Assembly (NCBI RefSeq): GCF_017308015.1
Contig: NZ_JAFKFW010000028.1
Span: 1-64,000 of the forward strand
Length of the DNA: 64,000 nt
Origin: Allobosea sp.
Lineage (GTDB): Bacteria > Pseudomonadota > Alphaproteobacteria > Rhizobiales > Beijerinckiaceae
Direction of reading: 5' to 3'
Shown here: positions 1-9,983 of the stretch, piece by piece
Numbering within the stretch: position 1 is the first letter of the stretch
How the letters are laid out: each line of letters opens with the position of its first letter
Position numbers and translations under genes: made by a program
The notes under the pieces: model-generated
What the model saw: only the letters and a program-made list of their open reading frames with translations
What the model was told of the DNA's origin: nothing
The model's database searches: none

Positions 1-1104
<1,104 letters not shown>

Positions 1105-1135
1105 CGGCTACGCCGCTTCCCGCGGCACAAGCAAG

Positions 1136-1170
1136 GCCCGCTTCCGCGCTGCGGAGGCGGGCTTTTCTTT
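1136..1170 (+). terminator. Intrinsic terminator after rpoD
   Basis: A 12-bp stem (1136-1147 with 1151-1162, one G-T pair) has a 3-base loop and is followed by a T-rich run TTTTCTTT. It sits just after the rpoD stop and before the next promoter region, as expected for a rho-independent terminator. Confidence 0.85.
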
Positions 1171-1243
1171 GGCGCTCTCCCATCGGCCAGCCGATCTCCT
1201 CCTGCGAATGAAGGATGCTGTCGCGTCCGTGGCTGGTCAGTCT

Positions 1244-1290
1244 GCGGCCGCTCGATGATCGGGCAGGCGGGTCGATCATCGAGCGGCCGC
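1244..1290. repeat. Perfect 18-bp inverted repeat upstream of the Tae4-like gene
   Basis: Bases 1244-1261 and 1273-1290 are exact reverse complements separated by 11 bases. The right arm ends 8 bases before the AGGAGG ribosome-binding site of the amidase gene. There is no T-run after the right arm, so it does not look like a normal terminator. In RNA it would form a very stable hairpin just before the ribosome-binding site. As DNA it could be an operator. Its role is unknown. Confidence 0.8.
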
Positions 1291-1310
1291 CTTGTCCCAG
1301 GAGGCCGCCC

Positions 1311-1871
1311 ATGCTCCCGTTCACCTATGACACCCTCGCCGAGCGCTTCGCCACCGTGCGCCCCTGGGCGAAGAGCGCGGTCGGCGATGCCACCAATCGC
1401 TGCGCCATCTGCATGGGCTATACGATGCGGATAACCCCTTCCGGGGACGACGCAACGATCCAGACCATCATGAACGACGAACTCGGGACCTCCTTCCGGG
1501 GCGCACGGGCGCTTGCGGGGGGGCCGCAATCCGGTGTTCTGCGCGGTTCGGGCGAGCCGTTGCGGGGGCTCAGCCAGATGCTCTTCATCCGGGCCGCGGA
1601 ACTGCTGCCGCGCATCCGGAATGCATATGGCAAGCCCGATATCGAAGGCATCTGCAAGGATGTCACGCCCAAGGTGCTCGGCCGCAAGGGCGTGCTCTAT
1701 CTGGAGAACTGCTACCAGACGACCGGGGACAAGCGGTTGTCCTTCCTGTTCATGCAATGGACCACCGGCGACCACTGGGACCTGTTCGACGGCACCAACA
1801 TCGTCGCGCAGGAGGCGAAATTGGCCGGCAACAACCATGCCGGGCAGCTCTATTTCTGGCAGGCGCGCTGA
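1311..1871 (+). CDS. Tae4-type peptidoglycan amidase (T6SS effector family), orphan
   Basis: The 186-residue protein matches the layout of Tae4 (type VI amidase effector 4), an NlpC/P60-like cysteine peptidase that cuts the peptide stem of peptidoglycan. Cys31 sits in [11 protein letters not shown], equivalent to the Tae4 NACPIRMSY motif. A helix ends [16 protein letters not shown] forms the core strand, and His155 lies in [10 protein letters not shown], equivalent to RGHVTLWNG. The ATG at 1311 has AGGAGG at 1299-1304; a longer in-frame start at 1215 would run through the inverted repeat and is unlikely. No signal peptide is seen. No Tai4 immunity gene and no T6SS structural gene is nearby, so it may be a delivered effector with a distant partner, a domesticated enzyme, or a relic. 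Family good, role open. Confidence 0.72.
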   Translation: MLPFTYDTLAERFATVRPWAKSAVGDATNRCAICMGYTMRITPSGDDATIQTIMNDELGTSFRGARALAGGPQSGVLRGSGEPLRGLSQMLFIRAAELLPRIRNAYGKPDIEGICKDVTPKVLGRKGVLYLENCYQTTGDKRLSFLFMQWTTGDHWDLFDGTNIVAQEAKLAGNNHAGQLYFWQAR

Positions 1872-1959
1872 TGCCCAGGGTGTCGGGACAGGCTGATATC
1901 GGGCCTTGATCTTCCCGCGGGAAAGAGGCCTTCTGCGCGCCCAGCCTTTTGGAGGCGCC

Positions 1960-2571
1960 ATGTCCCCTGAATTCCTGCTGACCTCGCTGATCATCGTGGC
2001 GTCGCCGGGAACCGGCGCGATCTACACCATCGCCGCCGGGCTGACGCGCGGTTCGCGGGCGAGCGTGCTCGCCGCCTTCGCCTGCACGCTCGGGATCGTA
2101 CCGCATCTGCTCGCGGCGATGATGGGGATCGCGGCGCTGCTGCATGCCAGCGCGCTCGCCTTCGCCATCGTGAAATATGCCGGCGTCGCCTATCTGCTCT
2201 ATATGGCCTGGCAGACGCTCAGGGAGCATGGCGCGCTCAAGGTCGAGACCAAGGCCGATGCGCGCTCGGCCTGGCTGGTGCTGCGTGACGGGCTTGCGCT
2301 CAATCTGCTCAACCCCAAGCTCTCGATCTTCTTCGTCGCCTTCCTGCCGCAGTTCATCGCGGCCGACGAGGCGGGCCCGATGGCGCAGATGCTGGAACTC
2401 TCCGGCGTGTTCATGGCCATGACCTTCATCGTCTTCGCGCTCTACGGGCTCTTCGCCGCGGCGATGCGCGACAAGGTCATCAGCCGCCCGGCCGTGATGG
2501 CCTGGCTGCGCCGGAGCTTCGCCGCCGCTTTCGTCGCGCTCGGCGCCAAGCTCGCGCTGACCGAGCGCTGA
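1960..2571 (+). CDS. LysE/RhtB family amino-acid exporter
   Basis: A 203-residue inner-membrane protein with about six hydrophobic segments. The N-terminal pattern [20 protein letters not shown] and the mid-protein [19 protein letters not shown] are typical of the LysE/RhtB/threonine efflux family, which exports amino acids and derivatives by proton exchange. The ATG at 1960 is preceded by GGAGG at 1951-1955; a longer frame starting at 1906 lacks this. The stop overlaps the next ATG (TGATG), so it is translationally coupled to the yjbQ-like gene. The substrate cannot be read from sequence. Confidence 0.88.
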   Translation: MSPEFLLTSLIIVASPGTGAIYTIAAGLTRGSRASVLAAFACTLGIVPHLLAAMMGIAALLHASALAFAIVKYAGVAYLLYMAWQTLREHGALKVETKADARSAWLVLRDGLALNLLNPKLSIFFVAFLPQFIAADEAGPMAQMLELSGVFMAMTFIVFALYGLFAAAMRDKVISRPAVMAWLRRSFAAAFVALGAKLALTER

Positions 2572-2996
2572 TGGCGCGGCAGACGATCCTGAGCGTCGAG
2601 ACGCGCGGGCCGGGTGTTTACGAGTTCACCGACCGCGTCGCCGCCTTCGTGAAGGCAAGCGGCGAGATGAGCGGCTTGCTGACGGTGTTCGTGCGGCACA
2701 CCTCCTGCTCGCTGCTGATCCAGGAGAATGCCGACCCTGACGTGCGGCATGACCTCGATGCGTTCTTCCGCAGGCTGGTGCCGTCGGCCGACGATCCGGC
2801 GATGGCCTATCTCGTCCATCGCGACGAGGGGCCCGACGACATGCCGGCCCATATCAAGGCGGCGCTGACGCCCGTCTCGTTGTCGATCCCGGTGATGGAC
2901 GGGCGCCTCGCGCTCGGCACCTGGCAGGGCATCTATCTGTTCGAGCACCGCCAGAGGCCGCATCGGCGCGAGGTCGCCCTCCACCTTTCCGCGTGA
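2571..2996 (+). CDS. YjbQ family protein (UPF0047, secondary thiamine-phosphate synthase fold)
   Basis: The 141-residue protein has the hallmark YjbQ features: VFVRHTSCSLLIQENADPDV near residues 42-61 and a later His-rich ending LGTWQGIYLFEHR. Members can show weak thiamine-phosphate synthase activity, but the physiological role is uncertain. It overlaps the LysE-type gene by one base and is converging on the DUF2798 gene, with four bases between the two stops. Length is normal for the family. Confidence 0.88.
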   Translation: MARQTILSVETRGPGVYEFTDRVAAFVKASGEMSGLLTVFVRHTSCSLLIQENADPDVRHDLDAFFRRLVPSADDPAMAYLVHRDEGPDDMPAHIKAALTPVSLSIPVMDGRLALGTWQGIYLFEHRQRPHRREVALHLSA

Positions 2997-3000
2997 AGGA

Positions 3001-3252
3001 TCAGGCCGGGGGCGCGACGACGAGTGCGACGAGGCGCCGGACGACCGGCAGGACGAGGAGCAGCGTCGGGAAGGCGACAAGCCAGGACAGGGCCCAGGCG
3101 CCGGGCCAGGTCTGGAGGAACGCGGCGTTGAAGCCGAGCGCCTTCACGGTCGAGATGCCGGAGACGACGAAGGTCATCAGCACGGACAGAAAGAACGGCA
3201 TCACCACGCCGGCGTAGCGGGCAGGGAGGCGCGGGTAGGCAGAGCTTGTCAT
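3001..3252 (-). CDS. DUF2798 family small membrane protein
   Basis: An 83-residue protein with two transmembrane helices (about residues 15-38 and 55-75), matching DUF2798. The pattern is FFLSVLMTFVVSGISTVKALG, then a W-P-G-A-W turn and a second helix. Function in the family is unknown. It is convergent with the yjbQ-like gene and reads away from the next gene to the right. Confidence 0.75.
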   Translation of the reverse strand: MTSSAYPRLPARYAGVVMPFFLSVLMTFVVSGISTVKALGFNAAFLQTWPGAWALSWLVAFPTLLLVLPVVRRLVALVVAPPA

Positions 3253-3488
3253 GTACAGGCTTTCGCAAGGGGCAGGCCGTTCGGACGCATCCGATACGGC
3301 TCATGCCGGATGGATGCGCTGCCTGACGTGAGACGCTTACGAACGGGTCGGAAAGCCCGATCGCGGCTCCATAGGGAAAGCCTCGGCTGCTGCCAAGCGA
3401 TTTCTGGAGCATTCGCCGGTTGGCAGCGGCGGTCGTCGGGGCTACTTGTCCCGCATAGCCCTGACGCCCGGTTCGAGGAGCGCCCGCC

Positions 3489-3776
3489 ATGTCCTTCCTG
3501 AAATCGCTGTTCGGCGGCCGCAAGCCGGCCGGGGAGAAGTCCGCCGGCCCGGTCAAGAGCATCGAGCACAACGGCTTCACCATCCATGCCACGCCCTATC
3601 AGGAAGCCGGTCAGTACCAGCTCTGCGGCGTCATCGAGAAGATCGTCGACGGCCAGACGAAGAGCTATCGCTTCATCCGGGCAGACCGTTTCCCGGGGCA
3701 GACGGAGGCCGCCGATTTCACCCTGGTGAAAGGCCAGCAGATCGTCGACATGGAAGGCGATCGCATCTTCCGCTGA
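3489..3776 (+). CDS. HlyU family protein
   Basis: The 95-residue protein begins MSFLKSLFGG and contains HNGFTIHATPYQEAGQYQLCG and a C-terminal GQQIVDMEGDRIF, the layout of the HlyU family (PF10115). The name comes from a Vibrio haemolysin regulator of a different fold, so a transcriptional role should not be assumed. The ATG at 3489 is preceded by a GAGGAGCGCC stretch. It is monocistronic as far as can be seen. Confidence 0.78.
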   Translation: MSFLKSLFGGRKPAGEKSAGPVKSIEHNGFTIHATPYQEAGQYQLCGVIEKIVDGQTKSYRFIRADRFPGQTEAADFTLVKGQQIVDMEGDRIFR

Positions 3777-3904
3777 ACGGCTGAAACCAGGCGCCTGCCG
3801 CTGGCGCGCGGCAGGGCTGTCCCGCATGCGCTTGCCCGGCGGATTCCAGGCGCTAAAGCTGCCCGGAGAAGAGCCATCTCCGACGATGTGGCCGCTGAGG
3901 AAGC

Positions 3905-5140
3905 ATGTCCCAGGACGCCGACCGCTATCAACCCGATTCTTCCTATGCCTGGCTGAGGCTCGCCGTCGCGCTGGTGATCGGCACGATCGCCTGTGTCGGC
4001 TCCTGGTCGGTCGTCGTCGTGCTGCCGACGATGCAGGGCGAGTTCGACACGCTGCGAGCGGGTGCATCGCTGCCTTATACCCTGGCCATGCTCGGCTTCG
4101 GCGCCGGCAATATCGTGATGGGCCGGATCGCCGATCGCTACGGCATCATGGTTCCAATCGTGATGGGGGCTGTTCTGCTCGCGGCGGGCTATGCCGCCGC
4201 GGCGATGTCGCAGTCGCTCTGGCAGTTCGCGCTGGCGCATGGGCTGCTGATCGGCATGGGCAGCGCCGCCGGCTTCTCGCCGCTGATCTCGGATCTGTCG
4301 CACTGGTTCCGCAAGCATCGTGGCCTCGCCGTCGTCTGCGGAGCTTCGGGCAGCTATCTCGCCGGGGTGTTCTGGCCTCAGGCCATCACCTGGGGCATGG
4401 CGAACCATGGCTGGCGCGCGACCCATTTCGGCATCGCGATCGTTTCGCTTCTGGTGATGCTGCCGCTGGCGCCGTTCTTCCGGCGCCAGCCGAGCGCGGC
4501 GACGTTTGCCGCGGCCGAGGCGAGCAGCGCCGGCGCGCGTGGCGATCTCGGCCTCAGCGCCGGCCAGCTTCAGTTCCTGCTCTGCGTCGCCGGCTTTGCC
4601 TGCTGCGTCGCCATGGCCATGCCGCAGGTCCATATCGTCGCCTATTGCGGCGATCTCGGCTATGGCGTGGCGCGCGGCGCCGAGATGCTCTCGCTGATGA
4701 TGCTGCTCGGCATCATCAGCCGCATCGGCTCGGGCTTCGTCTCGGACCGGATCGGCGGCGCGGCGACGCTGGCGCTGGGCTCGCTGATGCAGGGCGTGGC
4801 GCTGTTCCTCTATCTCTGGTTCGACGGTTTGCAGTCGCTCTATGTCGTGAGCGGCATCTTCGGCCTGTTCCAGGGCGGCATCGTGCCGATGTATGCCGTC
4901 GTGATCCGCGAATACCTGCCAGCCAAGCAGGCAGGCATCCGGATCGGGCTGGTGATGTCGGTGACCGTGCTCGGCATGGCCTTCGGCGGCTATCTTTCCG
5001 GCGTGATTTTCGATTATTTCAGCTCGTACCGGATGGCCTTCCTCAATGGACTTGCCTGGAACCTCGTCAATCTGAGCATCGTCTGCTGGCTGATGATGCG
5101 GGCGCGGCGGTCGATGCCGCCGGTTCAGGTCGCGGGCTGA
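3905..5140 (+). CDS. MFS transporter, OFA/monocarboxylate-carrier-like
   Basis: A 411-residue inner-membrane protein with about 12 hydrophobic segments. An MFS signature GRIADRYG falls in the loop after helix 2 and its repeat-like counterpart GFVSDRIGG lies in the second half. A cytoplasmic loop near residues 195-215 divides the two six-helix bundles. The closest style is the oxalate/formate or monocarboxylate carriers. The ATG at 3905 has a GAGGAAG just upstream. Its 3' end overlaps the convergent VOC gene by 16 bases. Confidence 0.85.
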   Translation: MSQDADRYQPDSSYAWLRLAVALVIGTIACVGSWSVVVVLPTMQGEFDTLRAGASLPYTLAMLGFGAGNIVMGRIADRYGIMVPIVMGAVLLAAGYAAAAMSQSLWQFALAHGLLIGMGSAAGFSPLISDLSHWFRKHRGLAVVCGASGSYLAGVFWPQAITWGMANHGWRATHFGIAIVSLLVMLPLAPFFRRQPSAATFAAAEASSAGARGDLGLSAGQLQFLLCVAGFACCVAMAMPQVHIVAYCGDLGYGVARGAEMLSLMMLLGIISRIGSGFVSDRIGGAATLALGSLMQGVALFLYLWFDGLQSLYVVSGIFGLFQGGIVPMYAVVIREYLPAKQAGIRIGLVMSVTVLGMAFGGYLSGVIFDYFSSYRMAFLNGLAWNLVNLSIVCWLMMRARRSMPPVQVAG

Positions 5141-5562
5141 GCAGGCCGATAGGTGCCGAAGCACCAGACATGGCCCTCCGGGTCCCGGCAGATGAAGTCG
5201 CGGCTGCCATAAGGCTGGTCGGTCGGTTCCATGCAGATCTCGGCGCCGGCCTTGCGGGCGCGCTCGCAACGCGCGTCGATCTCGTCGGTGGCGATATAGG
5301 GCGAGGCGGTGGTGCCGCCGAGTTCGGCGGGGCGTGAGACCAGCTTGCCGAATTCGTTGCCCTCGGAGGAGCCGAGCATGATGAAGCTCGCGCCCATCCG
5401 CAGTTCGCCATGGAGCAACGTCCTGCCGTCCTCGGAGTAAAAGGCGGCGTGCTTTTCGAAGCCGAAGGCCTCGATCAGCCAGTCATACATCCGCGGCGCA
5501 TCGGCGTAGCGCAGCGAGATGATGATCATGGGCTCGGGTTTGGGCGTGTCGGCGCTGGACAT
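5125..5562 (-). CDS. VOC (glyoxalase/bleomycin-resistance fold) family protein
   Basis: A 145-residue protein with the paired beta-alpha-beta-beta-beta modules of the vicinal oxygen chelate fold: MIIISLRYADAPRMYDWLIE, then SRDFICRDPEGHVWCFGTY at the C-terminus. The second module matches the PhnB/YdcJ-like style. I start at MSSADTPKP (ATG at 5562) because the 20 extra upstream residues are arginine-rich and unlike the family. Convergent with and overlapping the MFS gene by 16 bases. Substrate unknown. Confidence 0.82.
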   Translation of the reverse strand: MSSADTPKPEPMIIISLRYADAPRMYDWLIEAFGFEKHAAFYSEDGRTLLHGELRMGASFIMLGSSEGNEFGKLVSRPAELGGTTASPYIATDEIDARCERARKAGAEICMEPTDQPYGSRDFICRDPEGHVWCFGTYRPAQPAT

Positions 5563-5696
5563 GGTGTCGATCCCTGTTCGCGAGGCTTCCGGATATTGTC
5601 GGCGACGTGGCAGGCAATGCAAAGCGCCGCTTGCGCGGCTGCCGTAGCGCCAGCATCATCGGCCAAGCGGATTCTCCGCCTGCCTGAAGGACGCCC

Positions 5697-6104
5697 ATGA
5701 CTTCTGCCGCCGACGGACCCGAGGACGCCCCGCGCGGGATGCTGACCGTGCGCACGATCGCCATGCCGGGCGACACCAACGCCAATGGCGACATCTTCGG
5801 TGGCTGGGTCATGTCGCGGATGGATCAGGCCGGCGGGATCGCGGGCGTCGACCGGGCGCAGGGACGCGTGGTCACGATCGCGGTCGACGCGATGACCTTC
5901 TTCCGGCCGGTCAAGGTCGGCGATGTCCTCTCCGTCTATACCGAGATCGAAACCATCGGGCGGACCTCGATGAAGATCCATGTCGAGGCCTGGGCCAAGC
6001 GCTTCCGTACCACGCTGCACGAGAAGGTCACCGACGCCACCTTCACCTTCGTCGCGATCGACGAGGAGGGGCGCCCGCGGCCGGTGCCGAAGCTCGAAGG
6101 TTAA
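5697..6104 (+). CDS. Acyl-CoA thioesterase, YciA-like hot-dog fold
   Basis: The 135-residue protein has the YciA/BACH signature TNANGDIFGGWVMSRMDQAG, where the Asp and neighbouring residues form the catalytic centre, followed by VDAMTFFRPVKVGDVLSVYT. It would hydrolyse acyl-CoA thioesters in the cytoplasm as a single hot-dog domain acting as an oligomer. The start codon at 5697 follows a GAAGGACG ribosome-binding site. Stands alone on the plus strand. Confidence 0.9.
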   Translation: MTSAADGPEDAPRGMLTVRTIAMPGDTNANGDIFGGWVMSRMDQAGGIAGVDRAQGRVVTIAVDAMTFFRPVKVGDVLSVYTEIETIGRTSMKIHVEAWAKRFRTTLHEKVTDATFTFVAIDEEGRPRPVPKLEG

Positions 6105-6418
6105 CCGAACTTAACCTCCTCTAACGCCTCATGAATCCCTCGGCTGTCGGAGTGATTCAAAAGAATCCACTTTTAAGCGTTCTTTAAGCGCATTCGGAGG
6201 ATGCTGCGCTCCAGATCGGGGATACACCCCGGCCGGGGGACTTCCATGGCCTTTTTACGCCGCATGCGGATCCAGCCGCCTGGCTTGCACGCCGGGGGTG
6301 GGAGGGGATTCCCGCGACTGCCGGATGATCCGGGCTGCCTCAGGGTGAATCTGAGCGGGTCGCTCTTCCTGTTTCCCGAACTCCCCTCCAGCGTTGCGTG
6401 AATCCGGAGTACGACGTC
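6105..6418. other. Intergenic region upstream of a chemoreceptor gene
   Basis: About 314 bases without a credible gene. It contains a 6-bp inverted repeat (GGTTAA/TTAACC, 6099-6116) at the thioesterase stop and an AT-richer patch with TTAAGCG repeated near 6174-6190, which could hold the promoter of the chemoreceptor gene. A 66-codon frame at 6201-6401 has no recognisable content and is not called. Confidence 0.5.
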
Positions 6419-8827
6419 ATGACGAAAGCCAAGCCCGCGCGTAAGGGCAAGCCGTTGCGGATCGGTATCGCGCCTCGCATCTATGCCGCCCTCGGCGTGA
6501 TGACGGCCTTGACCATCGTCTCGTCCTCGGTCGCGTGGTTCTCCTATAACAGTGTCGATCAGACGGTGGACGACCTGGTCGGGCAGAAGATGCCCGTGGT
6601 CGAGCTCGCGCTCGAACTCTCGCAGGCGGCGACGCAGTCGACCGCGCTTGCGGCCCGCTTCAGCGAGATCTCGACCCTTCAGCAGCGCGCGGCCCTGACC
6701 GGTGAGCTCGATGGCGTCGAAGCGCGCCAACTGGAATTGCTCCGGCGGATCGCCGAGCAGGGCAAGGTCGACAAGTCCAAGCCGCAATCGGCGATCGACG
6801 ACCTGGCCCGCCAGATCAACGACATCAACGATCTGACGGGAGAGCGGCTGCGCAACGCCGCCGACACCTCCGCGGCGCTGGCCGCCCTGTCCAAGGCCCG
6901 CGAGGGTTTCAGCGCCATGGCCGATTTCGAAACGGCCGATGCCCAGTTCAACGTCAAGATGAACATCACCAGCGCGGCGCAGCTCACGGGTGCCGAGTTC
7001 GACGCCGCGTTGTCCAAGGTGCTGGATAAGGATCTCTCGTCGCTCCAGACTGCCCAGTCGCTCCAGCTCCAGATCAGCGAGACGGTCGGCCTGCTGCGCG
7101 AGATTTCCCAGGTCGACAGCGCCGAGAAGCTTGAATTCGCCAAGTCGCGCCTCAAGGCACAGCTCGGCCAGGTCCGCGGCCTGGTGATGGCGGCGGACAT
7201 GCTCCAGGCCAACCCGGCGCGTGGCCAGGCGGTCAATGCCGTTACCGATCTCGGCGAGGGCGCCGGTGGTCTGGTCGCCATCCGCGAGCGCGATCTCGCG
7301 ACGCAGGCCGCTATCGCGGCCGGACTGAAGAATCTCGACCAGGCGGCGGAGAAGGTTCGCCGCGAGGTCGGCGAGCTGGTGGCTTCGGCGCGCAGTGGCG
7401 CGATCGCCGGCCGTGACTCGACCAAGACCATGATCGAACGCAGCGAGCTGACGCTGGCGGCGATCGGCATCGCCTCGCTGCTGGTCGCGCTGGCGCTCTC
7501 CTTCTTCTTCGTTCGCCCGATGATCGTCGGCCGCCTCAACCGGCTCTGGGCTGCGACCAAGGCGATCGCCGACGGTGCGCTGGAGACCGTCGTCGACACC
7601 AAGGGGAATGACGAGATCTCCGATATCTCGAAGAGCGTCCTGCTCTTCCGCGACAATGCGGTGGCGCTGCGTGCCGCCGAACTCGCCAAGGTCGAGGACG
7701 AGGCGCGGGCGCAGGAGCAGCGCCGCGAGATGATGCGCGAGCTGGGCGAGGCCTTCGGTGTCGTCGTCGCGGCTGCCGCTGCCGGCGACTTCACCCAGCG
7801 CGTCGCGGCGCAGTTCGCCGATCCCGAGCTCAATGCGCTCGCCGGCTCGGTCAACACGCTGCTGGAGACGGTCCAGACAGGCCTGTTGGAAACCTGTGAC
7901 GTGCTGGCGGAGCTGTCCGCCGGCCATCTCTCGACCCGGATCGAGGGGATGTATCAGGGCGCCTTCGCCGAGCTCAAGGACGGCACCAACGCGCTGGCCG
8001 ACGAGTTCGAGAGCACGCTTGCCCGCCTCGCCGAGACGGTTTCGGCCGTCCGCAGCGCGACCAGCGAGATCCTCGACGGCGTGACCGATCTCGCCGAGCG
8101 CACCAGCGAGGAGAGCAACGCGGTCTCGATGGCGACCAACCAGCTCGGCGCCTTCGCCGGCACGGTGAAGAAGACCGCGAGCGAGGCCGCGCAGGCGACC
8201 GGAATGGCGCAAGGCGCGGAAGAACGCGCACAGCAGGGCGAGAAGGTTGTGGCCTCGGCGCTCGAAGCGATGCAGCGCATTCGCCAGTCCTCGAGCAAGA
8301 TTTCCGAGGTCATCGCGATGATCGACGAGATCGCCTTCCAGACCAACCTGCTGGCGCTGAATGCTGCGGTCGAAGCGGCGCGTGCCGGCGATGCCGGCAA
8401 GGGCTTCGCGGTGGTCGCGACCGAGGTTCGCAGCCTGGCCAAGCGCTCGGCGGACGCCTCGAACGACGTGAAGAAGCTGGTCGAGGCGGCGCATGGCGAC
8501 GTCAAGGTCGGTGTCGGCCTGGTCGAGGAGACCTCGGCGATGTTCGGTGCGATCGTCTCCTCCGTGAACGAGCTGACGGGCCTGATGAACGGCATCTCGC
8601 AGACCGCCCGCAGCCAGGCGAGCGACGTCTCGGCGATCAACACCGAGATCGACGGGATTGGCACGATGGCACACCAGAATGCTGCGCTGGTCGAGGAGAC
8701 CAACGCCGCGCTCGCGCTCACCGACGAGCAGACCCGGGCGCTGACCGAGCATATCGGCCGCTTCACCTTCCGCCAGGGCCATGCCGCGGAAGAGCATGGC
8801 GAGCGCAGGCACGCAGCCGCGGCCTGA
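6419..8827 (+). CDS. Transmembrane methyl-accepting chemotaxis protein
   Basis: An 802-residue receptor. Transmembrane helix 1 is near residues 21-41, followed by a ~300-residue helical periplasmic sensor. Transmembrane helix 2 is near 344-366 ([16 protein letters not shown]), with HAMP after it. A second HAMP-like stretch follows ([20 protein letters not shown], then [12 protein letters not shown]). The cytoplasmic signalling hairpin has its tip at about residue 635 ([20 protein letters not shown]). I prefer ATG 6419 with GGAG at 6405-6408 over the GTG at 6398. There is no C-terminal NWETF-type tether. No che gene is adjacent. The ligand is unknown. Confidence 0.92.
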   Translation: MTKAKPARKGKPLRIGIAPRIYAALGVMTALTIVSSSVAWFSYNSVDQTVDDLVGQKMPVVELALELSQAATQSTALAARFSEISTLQQRAALTGELDGVEARQLELLRRIAEQGKVDKSKPQSAIDDLARQINDINDLTGERLRNAADTSAALAALSKAREGFSAMADFETADAQFNVKMNITSAAQLTGAEFDAALSKVLDKDLSSLQTAQSLQLQISETVGLLREISQVDSAEKLEFAKSRLKAQLGQVRGLVMAADMLQANPARGQAVNAVTDLGEGAGGLVAIRERDLATQAAIAAGLKNLDQAAEKVRREVGELVASARSGAIAGRDSTKTMIERSELTLAAIGIASLLVALALSFFFVRPMIVGRLNRLWAATKAIADGALETVVDTKGNDEISDISKSVLLFRDNAVALRAAELAKVEDEARAQEQRREMMRELGEAFGVVVAAAAAGDFTQRVAAQFADPELNALAGSVNTLLETVQTGLLETCDVLAELSAGHLSTRIEGMYQGAFAELKDGTNALADEFESTLARLAETVSAVRSATSEILDGVTDLAERTSEESNAVSMATNQLGAFAGTVKKTASEAAQATGMAQGAEERAQQGEKVVASALEAMQRIRQSSSKISEVIAMIDEIAFQTNLLALNAAVEAARAGDAGKGFAVVATEVRSLAKRSADASNDVKKLVEAAHGDVKVGVGLVEETSAMFGAIVSSVNELTGLMNGISQTARSQASDVSAINTEIDGIGTMAHQNAALVEETNAALALTDEQTRALTEHIGRFTFRQGHAAEEHGERRHAAAA

Positions 8828-8856
8828 GGGGAAAGACGGGGCCGCCGCGCCCCCTC

Positions 8857-8900
8857 GAATCGAAAGGGCCTCCCGGCTTGCCGGGAGGCCCTTTCGATTC
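8857..8900. terminator. Bidirectional terminator hairpin
   Basis: A perfect 20-bp stem (8857-8876 with 8881-8900) closed by a 4-base loop CTTG. The arms carry AAAGGG and CCCTTT, giving an A-run and a T-run in either direction. It lies 29 bases after the chemoreceptor stop and before the tRNA. Confidence 0.85.
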
Positions 8901-8950
8901 CCGCTTCATGTGCCTTGCTAGCCGGGCAGCGGCGATGCTAGGCGAGGAGC

Positions 8951-9026
8951 GGGCCGGTAGCTCAATGGTTAGAGCTCGCTGCTCATAACAGCGCCGGTGC
9001 CGGTTCGAGTCCGGCCCGGCCCACCA
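8951..9026 (+). tRNA. tRNA with CAU anticodon (tRNA-Met, possibly tRNA-Ile2)
   Basis: A 76-base cloverleaf. Acceptor GGGCCGG pairs with CCGGCCC and is followed by the discriminator A and an encoded CCA. The D arm is GCTC/GAGC, the anticodon stem CGCTG/CAGCG has loop CTCATAA (anticodon CAT), and the T arm is GCCGG-TTCGAGT-CCGGC. CAU can belong to elongator Met, or to Ile2 after lysidine modification. The short D loop does not decide this. It is not initiator-like, because the first pair is a standard G-C. Confidence 0.93.
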
Positions 9027-9448
9027 TTCCTGGAATGCTTGATCACGCACCCGAGATAATCGGGGTGGTTCATCGAGTCGCTTTCTTCGACGCCTGATTC
9101 TCCTCCCTGCCAGAGGATGGATTTCAGGGGGGGACCAATTCTGCGGAGGAAGCGCTTCATCGACCAGATCTGCGACGCCGACGACGATGCTCCGCGGCCT
9201 GCGACCTCAGCCCTCGGCAGTTCGAGGATCAACATGCCCGGCTCACGATCAAAACCGTAGCCCGATCCCTCTCTACTCCCAGGGGCGCACTCCATCTGCC
9301 CATCCGATCCGAGCAGCCCCACGGCTCGACGCCGCCATCAGAGGCAGATCCACCGCTGCGCCGTCCGCAGCTATCCCGATGCTGCTGCCTCGCAGGGGCG
9401 GGCGCGCGCCGCAGCAGTTTAGAACGTCGCACGGCCCCCCCCGGAGAC
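9027..9448. other. Non-coding stretch downstream of the tRNA
   Basis: About 420 bases where I can support no gene. Open frames on both strands here are low-complexity, and one minus-strand frame runs through the tRNA. No integrase, transposase or direct repeat of the tRNA 3' end was seen by eye. The stretch is less codon-structured than its neighbours and may be decayed DNA. Confidence 0.5.
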
Positions 9449-9757
9449 CTACTCCTTCGGGGGATATCTTGCGGGCGGCAGGCCACCGTGCTCCAGCCGC
9501 CGATGGTAGTCCTCGGAGGTTGCAACGTAGTCGTCGAGAAACGACTGCAGCCGAACCCGCTTGTTCCCCAGTTCGAGCTGCTGCTGTTCGTCGCTGGTTT
9601 CGAGCCCGACCAACTGGGCGTCGAGCAGGGCGATCTGGTTCTCGATCGCTGCAATTACGGCTTCGGTCGTCTTGCGATCAAAAGCGGGGGCGGAGGCACC
9701 TCCCGGAAACGCGTCCTTGGGGCTTGGCATGAGCTTGGATTCCCATGTTTCTAACAT
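9449..9757 (-). CDS. Small hypothetical protein with predicted coiled coil
   Basis: About 102 residues from the ATG at 9757 (MLETWESKL), or 93 from an ATG at 9730 (MPSPKDAFP). The middle is a charged helical stretch (TTEAVIAAIENQIALLDAQL, then EQQQLELGNKRVRLQSFLDD) suggestive of a coiled coil. I do not recognise a family. It lies between the tRNA and the polysaccharide locus, alone and with poor flanking coding signal. The ribosome-binding site is weak for either start. Confidence 0.5.
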   Translation of the reverse strand: MLETWESKLMPSPKDAFPGGASAPAFDRKTTEAVIAAIENQIALLDAQLVGLETSDEQQQLELGNKRVRLQSFLDDYVATSEDYHRRLEHGGLPPARYPPKE

Positions 9758-9983
9758 ATGACGTCCGATCGCTGCGTAACAGGGGCCCTGGGGAGCGGTC
9801 TTGCTCGCCGGACGAAACGCAGGGGCCACGCCCCGACCTGCACGCCAACTCATCCGCGGATAACGCTATCCGAGAGACGTTTCAAATCAACGGGCGACGT
9901 TCTCAAGATCAGAGCTACTGCAGCGAGATGGCTGCAACTGGGCAAGACGAGGGGAGTACGCGGACAGGGAGACTGGTAGCAGA
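9758..9983. other. Intergenic gap before the polysaccharide locus
   Basis: 226 bases with no convincing gene or hairpin terminator. Short frames here lack family content. It may carry the promoter for the small minus-strand gene at its left. Confidence 0.4.

Noticed and set aside
1215-1310. Upstream extension of the Tae4-like gene
   Set aside because: The 32 extra residues are encoded by the inverted repeat and do not match the family; ATG 1311 has a strong AGGAGG.
6173-8812. Long open frame of 879 codons on the minus strand
   Set aside because: It is antisense to a chemoreceptor gene whose domains are complete. GC-rich codons produce long open antisense frames, and the product is a Leu/Arg/Gly/Asp-rich string with no family.
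8969-9322. 117-codon minus-strand frame across the tRNA
   Set aside because: It runs through the tRNA, which is a complete cloverleaf, so it is not a real gene.
9187-9732. 181-codon plus-strand frame after the tRNA
   Set aside because: Low-complexity Arg/Pro/Ser-rich product with no start signal; the minus-strand coiled-coil gene is better supported in its right half.
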